DNA of 64,000 nt from Arthrobacter burdickii (lineage in GTDB: Bacteria > Actinomycetota > Actinomycetes > Actinomycetales > Micrococcaceae), in NCBI RefSeq assembly GCF_030433645.1, contig NZ_JAROCG010000001.1:124001-188000 (forward strand). The letters run 5' to 3'. This document shows, piece by piece, positions 14,707-24,435 of this stretch. A program made the translations under genes and the position numbers. The notes below the pieces were generated by a model. It was not told the DNA's origin. It saw only the letters and a program-made list of their open reading frames with translations, and did no database searches. The stretch's first letter is position 1. Every line of letters starts with the position of its first letter.

Positions 14707-16628
14707 GTACGACGACGCCGGAAGGGGTCGCTGCAGTGGAAGCCGACCGGCTCGCCTTCTGGGCCGAGCAGGCAGGCAGGCTCGAGTGGGACACCCCGTG
14801 GCACACGCTCCACACCTTCGACAGGGCACTCCCGCAGGAGGACGGATCACTCAGCGTCCCCGTCATCGAGTGGTTCGCCGGGGGTACCCTCAACGTCGCC
14901 GCGAACTGCGTCGACCGGCATGTGCGGGCCGGCCGGGGCGACAGGGTCGCGCTCCACTTCGAGGGCGAGCCCGGGGACCGCCGCACTATCACCTATGCGC
15001 AACTGCAGGAGGAGGTGTCGCGCGCGGCCAACGCCCTGCTCGCCCTCGGCGTCGGCAAGGGCGACCGCGTGGTCATCTACCTCCCCGTCCTCGTCGAGAC
15101 GGTCGTGATCACCCTCGCCTGCGCGCGCATCGGAGCAGTGCACTCCCTCGTGTTCGGCGGTTTCTCCGCCGAAGCCCTCCGCTTCCGGGTGGAGGACACC
15201 GGGGCCAAGCTGCTCGTCACCACGGACGGCCAGTTCCGCCGGGGCGCCGCCGTCCCGGTGAAGGCCAATGCCGACGCCGCGGTGGCGGGTACGAACAGCA
15301 TCGAGCACGTCCTCGTGGTGCGCCGCACCGGCTCGGAGGTCGCCTGGACCGAGGGGCGCGACGTGTGGTGGCACGACATCGTCGACACCGCTTCCGCGCA
15401 CCACGAGCCGGAGGCGTTCGACGCCGAGACGCCGCTGTTCATCATGTACACCTCCGGTACGACGGGGAAGCCGAAGGGGCTCGTGCACACCTCCGGGGGC
15501 TACCTCACGCAGGCGTCGTGGAGCTTCGAGCACCTCTTCAGCAATCCCGATCCGTCGCTGCGGGACCGCGACGTCCACTGGTGCACCGCCGACCTCGCGT
15601 GGGTCACGGCGCACACGTACGAGCTGTACGGTCCGCTGTCCAACGGCGCCACGCAGGTCCTCTTCGAGGGCACCCCGAACACGCCCCATCCCGGCCGCCA
15701 CTTCGAGATCATCGAACGCTACGGCGTCACCAGCTACTACACGGCGCCCACACTGGTCCGGTCACTGATGGGCTGGTTCCCCGACGGCGTCCCGTCCTCC
15801 TACGACCTCTCCAGCATCCGCGTCCTGGGGACGGTCGGCGAGGCGGTCAACCCCGAGGCGTGGCGCTGGTTCCGCAGGAACCTCGGTCGCGACGAGGTTC
15901 CCGTCGTGGACACCTGGTGGCAGTCCGAGACCGGGGCCACGGTCCTCTCGCCCAGCCCCACGGACACCGACTTCAAGCCCGGTTGCGCCGCGCGGGCCCT
16001 CCCGGGCGTCAGCACCCGCATCGTGGACGAGGAGGGCCGCCCGGTGCCTCCCGGCGTGCAGGGGCTGATCGTCGTGGACCGCCACGGCCCAGCCATGGCA
16101 CGCACCGTCTGGGGCAACCCGCAGCGCTACCTCGACTCCTACTGGCGGAAGTTCGCCGCGCAGGGGTGGTTCCTGGCCGGCGACGGCGCCCGGTACGACG
16201 ACGACGGCGACACCTGGATCCTGGGGCGCGTGGACGAGGTCATCAACGTCTCCGGCCACCGCCTCTCCACGATCGAGATCGAGTCCGCGCTCGTGGCGCA
16301 CCCGCTCGTGACCGAAGCCGGCGCCTGCCCTGTTCCCGACCCACTGACGGGCCACGCCATCGCGGCGTTCGTGGTGCTGGCGCCGGGCGCGGATCCGGAC
16401 GCGGACGTGTCGGCCACGCTGCGCGCCCATGTCGCGGAGGCCATCGGGCCGATCGCGCGGCCCTCGGCCGTCGTCGTCGTTCCCGATGTGCCCAAGACGA
16501 GGTCCGGGAAGATCATGCGGCGCCTGCTGACGCAGCTCTACGAGGGCTCGCCGCTCGGTGACACCACCTCGCTGCAGAACGAGGGCTGCATCCCCGGCAT
16601 CCAGGACGTCCTGGCCGGCAGGAACTGA
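14697..16628 (+). CDS. Acetyl-CoA synthetase-type acyl-CoA ligase
   Basis: A 643-residue AMP-forming ligase of the acetyl-CoA synthetase family (acid + ATP + CoA to acyl-CoA). Motifs: P-loop YTSGTTGKPKG (251-261), TWWQSETGA with the acetate-selective Trp near residue 408, GRVDEVINVSGHRLS, and the acetylatable Lys605 in TRSGKIMRR. The acyl-pocket region reads WVTAHTY where textbook Acs proteins read WVTGHSY. ATG 14697 lies inside the last codons of ssuC. Placement at the end of a SAM-controlled sulfonate operon is unusual for Acs. It may activate acetate left from sulfonate breakdown, or a sulfur-containing acid. The symbol is withheld because substrate and role are uncertain. Confidence 0.85.
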   Translation: MGVGTTTPEGVAAVEADRLAFWAEQAGRLEWDTPWHTLHTFDRALPQEDGSLSVPVIEWFAGGTLNVAANCVDRHVRAGRGDRVALHFEGEPGDRRTITYAQLQEEVSRAANALLALGVGKGDRVVIYLPVLVETVVITLACARIGAVHSLVFGGFSAEALRFRVEDTGAKLLVTTDGQFRRGAAVPVKANADAAVAGTNSIEHVLVVRRTGSEVAWTEGRDVWWHDIVDTASAHHEPEAFDAETPLFIMYTSGTTGKPKGLVHTSGGYLTQASWSFEHLFSNPDPSLRDRDVHWCTADLAWVTAHTYELYGPLSNGATQVLFEGTPNTPHPGRHFEIIERYGVTSYYTAPTLVRSLMGWFPDGVPSSYDLSSIRVLGTVGEAVNPEAWRWFRRNLGRDEVPVVDTWWQSETGATVLSPSPTDTDFKPGCAARALPGVSTRIVDEEGRPVPPGVQGLIVVDRHGPAMARTVWGNPQRYLDSYWRKFAAQGWFLAGDGARYDDDGDTWILGRVDEVINVSGHRLSTIEIESALVAHPLVTEAGACPVPDPLTGHAIAAFVVLAPGADPDADVSATLRAHVAEAIGPIARPSAVVVVPDVPKTRSGKIMRRLLTQLYEGSPLGDTTSLQNEGCIPGIQDVLAGRN

Positions 16629-16659
16629 CCCGCCTAGAAACTGACCCGCGTTAAAAGGA

Positions 16660-16698
16660 GGAAGCGGCAGGCGCCCCGTCCAAGCACCTGCCGCTTCC
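16660..16698. terminator. Bidirectional terminator between acs-like gene and LysM-NlpC gene
   Basis: GGAAGCGGCAGG (16660-16671) pairs perfectly with CCTGCCGCTTCC (16687-16698). On the minus strand the 3' arm is followed by TTTTAACGCG, so it fits termination in both directions. A short direct repeat AACTGACCCGC lies just upstream. Confidence 0.8.
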
Positions 16699-16719
16699 CG
16701 TGTGGGGTCCGTCCCGGTA

Positions 16720-17667
16720 CTAGCCCGCTACCCGAACGAAGGATGCTCCCGGGAGGTCCGAGAGAGGGTGCTGCATGGTGAGGTTCGAGCCGTTCATGCC
16801 GCTGCTGATGACCTGGCCACCGCCGACGTAGATCGCCACGTGGCCGGCCGTGATGACGATGTCGCCGGGGGCCGGGGTCGCCACGGTGGTGCCGAACTGG
16901 AAGAACTGCGAGGGGCCGAGGTCGCCGACGGGGATGCCGGCGGCACGCAGTGCGGTCTCCACCAGGACGGTGCAGTCCTGGATCATGCCGGCTGCGAGCT
17001 GCGCCTGTGCCGATGCCACGAGGGTGCCGGCGACGCCGCTGGAGGAAGCGATCGGGGCGATGTCCGCCGAGGCGAGGTACACGCTCGATGCGGGAGCGGG
17101 AGCGGGAGCGACCGGGGCCGGCGCGACGGTTGCGGCCTGCTGGACCGGCGCTGCCGGGGCGAGAGCGGGTGCCTGCTGGGTCACCGCTGCGGGAGCGGTG
17201 GCCACGGGAACGGACACGACGGGAACGGCGGTCTGCGCCGGGGCCTGCGATCCGGCTCCGGCGGGGATGGCGATGCTGTCGCCCGGGAAGATCACCGAGG
17301 TGAGCGAGAGGCCGTTCGCCGCCAGGACCGCGGTCAGGTCCACGCCGTAGGCGGCCGAGATCGCGCTGAGGGTGTCGCCCGCGACGACGGTGTGGGTGGT
17401 GCCCGATGCGGCGGGTGGAGCAGCGGGTGCCGGAGCGACCGACGCAGCGGCAGCAGCAGCGGGAACCGGCGTCGTGCCCTGGTCGGTGTATTCACCGGCG
17501 TGGGCGGTGCCGACCGCACCGAGCGCGAGGCCCGAGGTGACGGCGACGATGGCGATCGGCCGGCCGACGGCGGTGGCCGAAGCCTTCGCGGCGCGGGACA
17601 GGCCCGTCAGCGCGAGGTTGCCGTCGATGTCGGCACGGTGGCGTGCCGGGGAAGTCTTTCGTGACAT
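16720..17667 (-). CDS. Secreted LysM-NlpC/P60-type peptidoglycan hydrolase
   Basis: 315 residues. The signal peptide is long and ends near AHA57. A LysM domain (about 91-135, TTHTVVAGDTLSAISAAYGV) binds peptidoglycan. An Ala/Pro/Val-rich linker leads to an NlpC/P60-like domain (215-315) with Cys232 in IQDCTVLVETAL and His276 in AGHVAIYVGGG. The family usually reads DCSG; DCTV is a divergent form. It should cleave stem peptides during cell-wall remodelling. ATG 17667 is preceded by GGGAGAGG, which is also the 3' end of a c-di-AMP riboswitch. Confidence 0.85.
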   Translation of the reverse strand: MSRKTSPARHRADIDGNLALTGLSRAAKASATAVGRPIAIVAVTSGLALGAVGTAHAGEYTDQGTTPVPAAAAAASVAPAPAAPPAASGTTHTVVAGDTLSAISAAYGVDLTAVLAANGLSLTSVIFPGDSIAIPAGAGSQAPAQTAVPVVSVPVATAPAAVTQQAPALAPAAPVQQAATVAPAPVAPAPAPASSVYLASADIAPIASSSGVAGTLVASAQAQLAAGMIQDCTVLVETALRAAGIPVGDLGPSQFFQFGTTVATPAPGDIVITAGHVAIYVGGGQVISSGMNGSNLTMQHPLSDLPGASFVRVAG

Positions 17668-17677
17668 GGATCTATAC

Positions 17678-17880
17678 CTCTCCCATGCCTGCGGGGTGAG
17701 CTGTCGGGTTCGGATGGGAGACACCCGGCCGTGCGCACATCGGTTTCGGAACTGCGCAGCGACTTGACCCCAGGGACGCAGGCTGGACCTGCACGTCCCG
17801 GTGGAACTGTGGTTCCCCCGTCCCCGCCTCGGTGATGACGAACGTATCCCGTTCGGCGGCAGGGCTCGGCAATCCATCCG
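17678..17880 (-). ncRNA. ydaO/yuaA-type c-di-AMP riboswitch
   Basis: On the minus strand the leader carries GAGCCCTGCCGCCGAAC, GGGGACGGGGGAACCACAG, CCCTGGGGTCAAGTCGC and the hallmark 3' segment AACCCGACAGCTCACCCCGC plus AGGCATGGGAGAGG. These are the conserved parts of the ydaO-yuaA class. The last bases include the ribosome site of the LysM-NlpC gene. This class turns genes off at high c-di-AMP and is known in actinobacteria in front of cell-wall hydrolases, which matches here. Confidence 0.88.
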
Positions 17881-17912
17881 GGAGGGCCTCCCATGGACGG
17901 AGGCACGCTTCG

Positions 17913-17942
17913 ACGATACCCAGCGCTCCCCGCGTTTGTCAC
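17913..17942 (-). promoter_or_regulatory. Promoter of the c-di-AMP riboswitch transcript
   Basis: Minus strand: -35 GTGACA (17942-17937), 18-base spacer, -10 TATCGT (17918-17913). The predicted start near 17906 is just upstream of the riboswitch, which supports both calls. Confidence 0.5.
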
Positions 17943-17963
17943 ATTTGCATAACGGCCCGTATC

Positions 17964-18194
17964 CTACGCGCGGAGGGACCGCCAGCGACGGAAGGCGAGG
18001 ACCGTCCCACCCGCGCTGAGGGCCAGCAGCACCCACTGCTGCACGTAGAACCAGGCGGAGGCCGCCGCCCCGGCACTGCCCGCGACCAGCAGGAGGCTGC
18101 TCCCCAGGGTGACGGTCAGCACGACACCGACGCAGAAGAGCGTGTTCCAGAGCTTGCGTTCCTGCGTGCGTTCCGCGGACTTCCAGCTATCCAT
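17964..18194 (-). CDS. Small two-helix membrane protein, unknown
   Basis: 76 residues: a charged N terminus (DSWKSAERTQERKLWN), two hydrophobic segments (about 18-38 and 48-64) and a basic tail (FRRWRSLRA). I do not recognise a family. ATG 18194 is preceded by TAGGGT exactly six bases upstream, which fits a leaderless transcript. It is divergent from the second SAM-riboswitch operon. Confidence 0.6.
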   Translation of the reverse strand: MDSWKSAERTQERKLWNTLFCVGVVLTVTLGSSLLLVAGSAGAAASAWFYVQQWVLLALSAGGTVLAFRRWRSLRA

Positions 18195-18297
18195 TCCTCC
18201 ACCCTAGGCATGAGAGCCCACGCCCGGTGATGCATCCCTGCCACCGGGCGACACATTGTTTGGTTCTGCGGCCCTCCGATGTCACACTCGACGTTGA

Positions 18298-18400
18298 CCA
18301 TCCCGAGCGGCTGAGAGATCTGGCTCACTGACGCCGCAGCAACCCTGGCCCCCGCACCATCGCGGCGACATTAGGGTGCTACTGCCAGACCGATGGAGGA
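18298..18400 (+). ncRNA. SAM-I (S-box) riboswitch controlling sfnG-metY
   Basis: It has the same core as the copy at 11721: GAGCGGCTGAGAGATCTGG, GACGCCGCAGCAACCCTGG and TAGGGTGCTACTGCCAGACC. P1 pairs CCATC (18298-18302) with GATGG (18392-18396). The Shine-Dalgarno GGAGGA (18395-18400) begins inside the 3' strand of P1 and ATG follows at 18405, so SAM binding should mask it. The variable region is about 60 bases shorter than in the first copy. Confidence 0.88.
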
Positions 18401-18404
18401 AACC

Positions 18405-19565
18405 ATGAGCGTCGCCGACCTTTCCACACCCCTGAAATTCGCCTACTGGGTCCCCAACGTCAGTGGCGGCCTGGTGGTCTCGACCATCGAGCAGCGCACC
18501 AGCTGGGACTTCGACTACAACAAGAAGCTCGCTCGCATCGCGGAGGACGCCGGCTTCGAGTACGCCCTGTCCCAGACCCGCTACGCCGCGTCCTACGGCG
18601 CGGACAAGCAGCACGAGGCGACGTCGTTCTCCCTGGCCCTGCTGGCGGCCACCGAGAAGCTGAAGGTGATCGCCGCCGTCCACCCGGGCATGTGGCACCC
18701 CGGTGTGCTCGCGAAGTACATCATCACCGCGGACCACATCTCGAACGGCCGCGCCGCCGTCAACATCGTCTCCGGCTGGCTAAAGGACGAGTTCACCAAC
18801 TTCGGCCTCGAGTGGCTCGAGCACGACGAGCGCTACGTCCGCACCGAGGAGTTCATCCGCGTGCTGCGCGGGCTCTGGACGGAGGAGGGCTACAGCCAGG
18901 CGGGCAAGTACTACAACATCAAGGACTTCACCCTGAACCCGGCGCCCGTGGACGTCCCGGGGCGTCCCCACCCCGAGATCTTCTTCGGCGGGAACTCGAC
19001 GGCGGCCCAGGCCACCGCGGGCCGCGTGGCCGACTGGTACTTCTCCAACGGCAAGGACCTCGAGGGGTTCAAGGAGAACATCGCCGGCGTCCGGGCGTCC
19101 GCCGAGCAGGCCGGACGGCGTCCGAAGTACGGCCTCAACGGGTTCGTCATCGCCCGCGACTCCGAGAAGGAGGCGCGCGACACCCTGCGCGAGATCGTCG
19201 AGAAGGCACACCGCCCCGCGGTGGAGGGCTTCCGCGACGCCGTGCAGGAAGCGGGTCCCTCGACGAAGGACGGCAAGGGCATGTGGGCCGACTCCACCTT
19301 CGAGGACCTCGTGCAGTACAACGACGGCTTCAAGACCCAACTCATCGGGACGCCCGAGCAGATCGCCGAGCGCATCGTGGAGTACAAGAAGATCGGCGTG
19401 AACCTCTTCCTCACCTGCTATCTGCACTTCCAGGAGGAAGTGGCCGCCTTCGGCACCGATATCCTGCCGATCGTGCGGGAACTCGAGGCGGATGCGGCCC
19501 GCAGGGCGGGAGTGGACTTCGATCCCGACGGCACGCTCGCCGTCCCCAGCAAGGCAGGTGTCTGA
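18405..19565 (+). CDS. sfnG: Dimethylsulfone monooxygenase (flavin-dependent, luciferase-like)
   Basis: A 386-residue LLM-class FMNH2-dependent monooxygenase. The stretches KFAYWVPNVSGGLVVSTIEQ, NGRAAVNIVSGW, PHPEIFFGGNSTAAQ and STFEDLVQYNDGFKTQLIG closely follow SfnG, which splits dimethylsulfone to methanesulfinate and formaldehyde with reduced flavin. It allows use of C1/C2 organosulfur as a sulfur source. An upstream in-frame ATG (18393) lies within riboswitch P1 and would bypass the GGAGGA site, so ATG 18405 is preferred. It overlaps metY by one base (TGATG). No flavin reductase gene is present nearby, so reduced flavin must come from elsewhere. Confidence 0.88.
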   Translation: MSVADLSTPLKFAYWVPNVSGGLVVSTIEQRTSWDFDYNKKLARIAEDAGFEYALSQTRYAASYGADKQHEATSFSLALLAATEKLKVIAAVHPGMWHPGVLAKYIITADHISNGRAAVNIVSGWLKDEFTNFGLEWLEHDERYVRTEEFIRVLRGLWTEEGYSQAGKYYNIKDFTLNPAPVDVPGRPHPEIFFGGNSTAAQATAGRVADWYFSNGKDLEGFKENIAGVRASAEQAGRRPKYGLNGFVIARDSEKEARDTLREIVEKAHRPAVEGFRDAVQEAGPSTKDGKGMWADSTFEDLVQYNDGFKTQLIGTPEQIAERIVEYKKIGVNLFLTCYLHFQEEVAAFGTDILPIVRELEADAARRAGVDFDPDGTLAVPSKAGV

Positions 19566-20944
19566 TGGCAGAACGTTCCTTCGGTTTCCGTACGCGGGCG
19601 CTCCACGCCGGCGGTACGCCGGACGCCACCCACGGCGCCCGGGCCGTGCCGATCTACCAGACGACGTCGTTCGTCTTCAAGGACACGAACGACGCCGCCA
19701 ACCTCTTCGCCCTGCAGAAGTACGGCAATATCTACTCGCGCATCGGAAACCCCACCGTCGCGGCGTTCGAGGAGCGCATCGCGTCCCTCGAGGGCGGCAT
19801 CGGTGCGGTGGCGACGGCGTCGGGCATGAGCGCGGAGTTCATCACCTTCGCGGCGCTCTGCCAGGCAGGCGACCACATCGTCGCCGCCTCGCAGCTGTAC
19901 GGCGGGACGGTCACCCAGCTGGATGTCACGCTGCGCCGTTTCGGCATCGAGACCACCTTCGTCCCGGGAACGGATCCGGCCGACTACGCGGCGGCGATCC
20001 GCGAGAACACCAAGGCCGTCTACGCCGAGGTCATCGCGAACCCCTCGGGCGAGATCGCGGACCTCGCGGGCCTGGCCAAGGTGGCCCATGACGCCGGCGT
20101 GCCGTTCATCGTCGACTCCACCCTCAGCACGCCCTACCTGGTACGACCCATCGAACACGGCGCGGACATCGTGATCCACTCCGCCACCAAGTTCATCGGC
20201 GGGCACGGCACCACCCTCGGCGGTGTGATCGTGGAGAGCGGCCGCTTCGACTGGGGCAACGGCAAGTTCCCCATGATGACCGAGCCCGTCCCCTCCTACG
20301 GGAACATCCAGTGGTGGGGGAACTTCGGCGAGTACGGATTCCTGACCAAGCTCCGCACCGAACAGCTCCGCGACATCGGGCCCTCGCTGTCGCCGATGTC
20401 GGCCTTCCAGCTCCTGCAGGGCGTCGAGACCCTCGCCCAGCGCCTCGACGAGCACCTCGAGAACGCGCAGGCCGTGGCCGAGTGGCTGCAGGCCGACCCC
20501 CGTGTCGAGTACGTCAACTACGCGGGGCTCCCCACGCACCCGCACCACGAGCGTGCCAGGACGTACCTGCCGCAGGGCCCCGGATCCGTGTTCAGCTTCG
20601 GCATCAAGGGCGGGCGCAAGGCGGGCCAGAAGTTCATCGAGTCGCTGCAGCTCGCCTCGCACCTCGCGAACGTGGGCGATTCCCGCACCCTCGTGATCCA
20701 CCCGGGCTCGACGACGCACCAGCAGCTCTCCGCGGAGCAGCTCGTCGCCGCGGGCGTCCCCGAGGACCTCGTCCGCATCTCGGTGGGACTGGAGGACCTC
20801 GACGACATCCTGTGGGACCTCGACCAGGCGCTCGAGATCGCGGTGAACGCCTCCGACGATGCATTCGACGAGCTCCCGCAGGAGGCGGCCGGAGGGAACG
20901 ACGACGACCCCTCGACGACACGGGCAGTAGGAGTGGGAGCATGA
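19565..20944 (+). CDS. metY: O-acetylhomoserine sulfhydrylase (Cys/Met metabolism PLP enzyme)
   Basis: A 459-residue PLP enzyme that joins sulfide to O-acetylhomoserine to give homocysteine. It shows [33 protein letters not shown], the internal-aldimine Lys209 in [13 protein letters not shown], and [12 protein letters not shown] at the C-terminal end of the fold. The length and the insertion around [12 protein letters not shown] fit MetY rather than MetB/MetZ. An acidic 30-residue tail is extra. It would capture sulfide released from organosulfur oxidation. It is coupled to sfnG by a one-base overlap and to the CoA-binding gene by ATGA. Confidence 0.9.
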   Translation: MAERSFGFRTRALHAGGTPDATHGARAVPIYQTTSFVFKDTNDAANLFALQKYGNIYSRIGNPTVAAFEERIASLEGGIGAVATASGMSAEFITFAALCQAGDHIVAASQLYGGTVTQLDVTLRRFGIETTFVPGTDPADYAAAIRENTKAVYAEVIANPSGEIADLAGLAKVAHDAGVPFIVDSTLSTPYLVRPIEHGADIVIHSATKFIGGHGTTLGGVIVESGRFDWGNGKFPMMTEPVPSYGNIQWWGNFGEYGFLTKLRTEQLRDIGPSLSPMSAFQLLQGVETLAQRLDEHLENAQAVAEWLQADPRVEYVNYAGLPTHPHHERARTYLPQGPGSVFSFGIKGGRKAGQKFIESLQLASHLANVGDSRTLVIHPGSTTHQQLSAEQLVAAGVPEDLVRISVGLEDLDDILWDLDQALEIAVNASDDAFDELPQEAAGGNDDDPSTTRAVGVGA

Positions 20945-21441
20945 GCAATACCGCACCGGAACGGACCTGGGAAGGGCCGTCGGCCCCCGAACGCCTGAAC
21001 CTGCTGAGGAACGCGCGGTCCGTGGCGATCGTCGGAGCATCGGACAAGCCCTCGCGGGCCTCCTACTTCGTCGCGACCTATCTCCAGTCGTCCTCGCCCT
21101 ACCGCCTGTACTTCGTGAACCCGGTGGCGAAGGAGATCCTCGGGCAGCCGGCCTACGCGTCCCTCAAGGACCTCCCCGAAGTACCCGACGTCGTCGACGT
21201 GTTCCGCAAGCACGACGACCTGCCGTCCGTCCTGCAGGAGACGCTCGACGTCGGCGCGAAGACCCTGTGGCTGCAGCTGGGCTCCTGGCACGAGGACGTC
21301 GCACGCGACGCCGAGGCGGCCGGCCTGAACGTCGTGATGGACCGCTGCATCAAGATCGAGCACGCCCGCTTCCACGGTGGGCTCAACCTCGCGGGCTTCA
21401 ACACCGGCATCATCTCCTCGAAGCGGCAGATCACCTCGTAG
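20941..21441 (+). CDS. CoA-binding domain protein, last gene of the sfnG-metY operon
   Basis: A 166-residue Rossmann-fold CoA_binding protein: VAIVGASDKPSRASYFVATY is the nucleotide loop, and LWLQLGSWHEDVARDAEAAG the second conserved block. It is a clear paralogue of the protein at 11217-11633. In several bacteria a small CoA-binding gene sits beside metY, as here; its role (perhaps binding acetyl-CoA or a persulfide-CoA) is not known. ATGA overlap with metY. A strong terminator follows. Confidence 0.85.
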   Translation: MSNTAPERTWEGPSAPERLNLLRNARSVAIVGASDKPSRASYFVATYLQSSSPYRLYFVNPVAKEILGQPAYASLKDLPEVPDVVDVFRKHDDLPSVLQETLDVGAKTLWLQLGSWHEDVARDAEAAGLNVVMDRCIKIEHARFHGGLNLAGFNTGIISSKRQITS

Positions 21442-21487
21442 GGAGCACCGCCCCCGCCGGAGCAGGAACAAGGCCGCCCGCAGACGA

Positions 21488-21527
21488 GAGAAGCCGGAAC
21501 AGGACATCACGCCCGTTCCGGCTTCTC
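21488..21527. terminator. Bidirectional terminator after the sfnG-metY operon
   Basis: GAGAAGCCGGAAC (21488-21500) pairs perfectly over 13 bases with GTTCCGGCTTCTC (21515-21527). It lies between the convergent CoA-binding gene and the mmsB-type permease gene. Confidence 0.85.
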
Positions 21528-21540
21528 CCGTTCTCCGGCC

Positions 21541-22776
21541 CTACTTCAGGGCGTTGGAGGCGCGGCGCTTGTTGAACACGTCGAACCCGACGGCCAGCAG
21601 GAGCACCATGCCCTTGATGAACTGCTGGACGTCGATGCCGACGCCGAGGAGCGACATGCCGTTGTTGAGTACGCCCATGATGAGACCACCGGTGATGGCC
21701 CCGATCACCGTTCCCACGCCGCCGGTCACGGCCGCTCCGCCGATGAACGCCGCCGCGATGGCGTCGAGCTCGAAGAGGTTGCCCGCTCCCGGACCGGCCG
21801 AGTTCAGGCGTCCGGTGAAGATGAGGCCGGCGAGGGCCGCCAGCACACCCATGTTGACGAAGAGCATGAAGTCGATGCGCTTGGTGTTGATACCGGACAG
21901 CTGCGCAGCCTGCAGATTGCCACCGACGGCGTAGATGTGGCGGCCGAACACGCTGTTGCTCATCACGGTGCTGTAGGCGACGATCAGGATGCCGAGGACC
22001 ACGAGCACGATCGGTGTTCCGCTGCGGGAGCCGGCGAGCAGGTAGGTCACGCCGAGGATGATCGCCACGATGAACGCGAGCTTCGTGAAGAACCAGGCCT
22101 TGGGCTCGTCCTCGAGCTTGAGGCGGGCACGCGTGGCCCGGCCGCGGAGCTGGTTGAACACCAGGAGCGCGACGGCGATGACGCCGAGCCCTACCGTGGT
22201 CCAGTCGAGGATGTTGGTCTCCGCCGGGAACAGCCCGGGGAACAGGAAGCCGCCGCCGAGCTGGCGGTACTCCTCGGGGAAGCCGGTGATGCGCTGGTTC
22301 TCGAGGACGATCTGCGTGAGCCCGCGGAACACGAGCATGCCCGCGAGGGTGACGATGAAGGCCGGGATGCCCACGTAGGCGACCCAGAAGCCCTGCCATG
22401 CACCGACGAGCCCGCCGATGATCAGCGATGCGATGAAGGCCACCCACCAGGGGAAGTTGAAGTCCTGGATCATGATGCCGGACATCGCGCCGACGAAGGC
22501 CGCGACGGACCCGACCGACAGGTCGATATGCCCGGCCACGATGATCATGACCATCCCGATGGCCAGGAGCAGGATGTAGCTGTTCTGCACGATGATGTTC
22601 GAGACGTTGTCCGGCTGCAGCAGCGCGCCGCCGGTCAGCACCTGGAACAGGGTGACGATCACCAGGAGTGCGACGAAGATACCGATCTGCCGCAGCCTGC
22701 TGGTCAGGAAGGAAAACCCATCCTTGACGGTGGGAGGCGTCGTCGCAACGACAGGGTCCTTGACGGTGGTTGCCAT
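21541..22776 (-). CDS. mmsB: Multiple-monosaccharide ABC transporter, permease
   Basis: A 411-residue RbsC/XylH-type permease with about ten membrane segments. Landmarks are GHIDLSVGSVAAFVGA, GIPAFIVTLAGMLVFRG and the C-terminal FELDAIAAAFIGGAAVTGGV. The extra length over RbsC, with a cytoplasmic insert RGRATRARLKLEDEPK, is typical of the MmsB/GguB subgroup that moves xylose, arabinose, galactose and related sugars. It starts four bases after mmsA and is the last gene of the ara-mms transcription unit. Confidence 0.88.
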   Translation of the reverse strand: MATTVKDPVVATTPPTVKDGFSFLTSRLRQIGIFVALLVIVTLFQVLTGGALLQPDNVSNIIVQNSYILLLAIGMVMIIVAGHIDLSVGSVAAFVGAMSGIMIQDFNFPWWVAFIASLIIGGLVGAWQGFWVAYVGIPAFIVTLAGMLVFRGLTQIVLENQRITGFPEEYRQLGGGFLFPGLFPAETNILDWTTVGLGVIAVALLVFNQLRGRATRARLKLEDEPKAWFFTKLAFIVAIILGVTYLLAGSRSGTPIVLVVLGILIVAYSTVMSNSVFGRHIYAVGGNLQAAQLSGINTKRIDFMLFVNMGVLAALAGLIFTGRLNSAGPGAGNLFELDAIAAAFIGGAAVTGGVGTVIGAITGGLIMGVLNNGMSLLGVGIDVQQFIKGMVLLLAVGFDVFNKRRASNALK

Positions 22777-22780
22777 GGAA

Positions 22781-24310
<1,530 letters not shown>

Positions 24311-24367
24311 GGTCAGGCCTCGCTTACTTGAGTGGAAGTCCCGGCAGGGGCCGGGCGAGGTACAGCA

Positions 24368-24404
24368 CCTGTGGCTCCGGACCGGAACGGTACGGAGCCA
24401 CAGG
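24368..24404 (-). terminator. Intra-operon hairpin between mmsE and mmsA
   Basis: CCTGTGGCTCCG (24368-24379) pairs perfectly with CGGAGCCACAGG (24393-24404). It lies 31 bases after the binding-protein gene. It probably protects or partly terminates the message, so that binding protein is made in excess over the membrane parts. Confidence 0.7.
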
Positions 24405-24435
24405 CAGAAGGGGTGCTACGGGTGGTGCGGGACCG

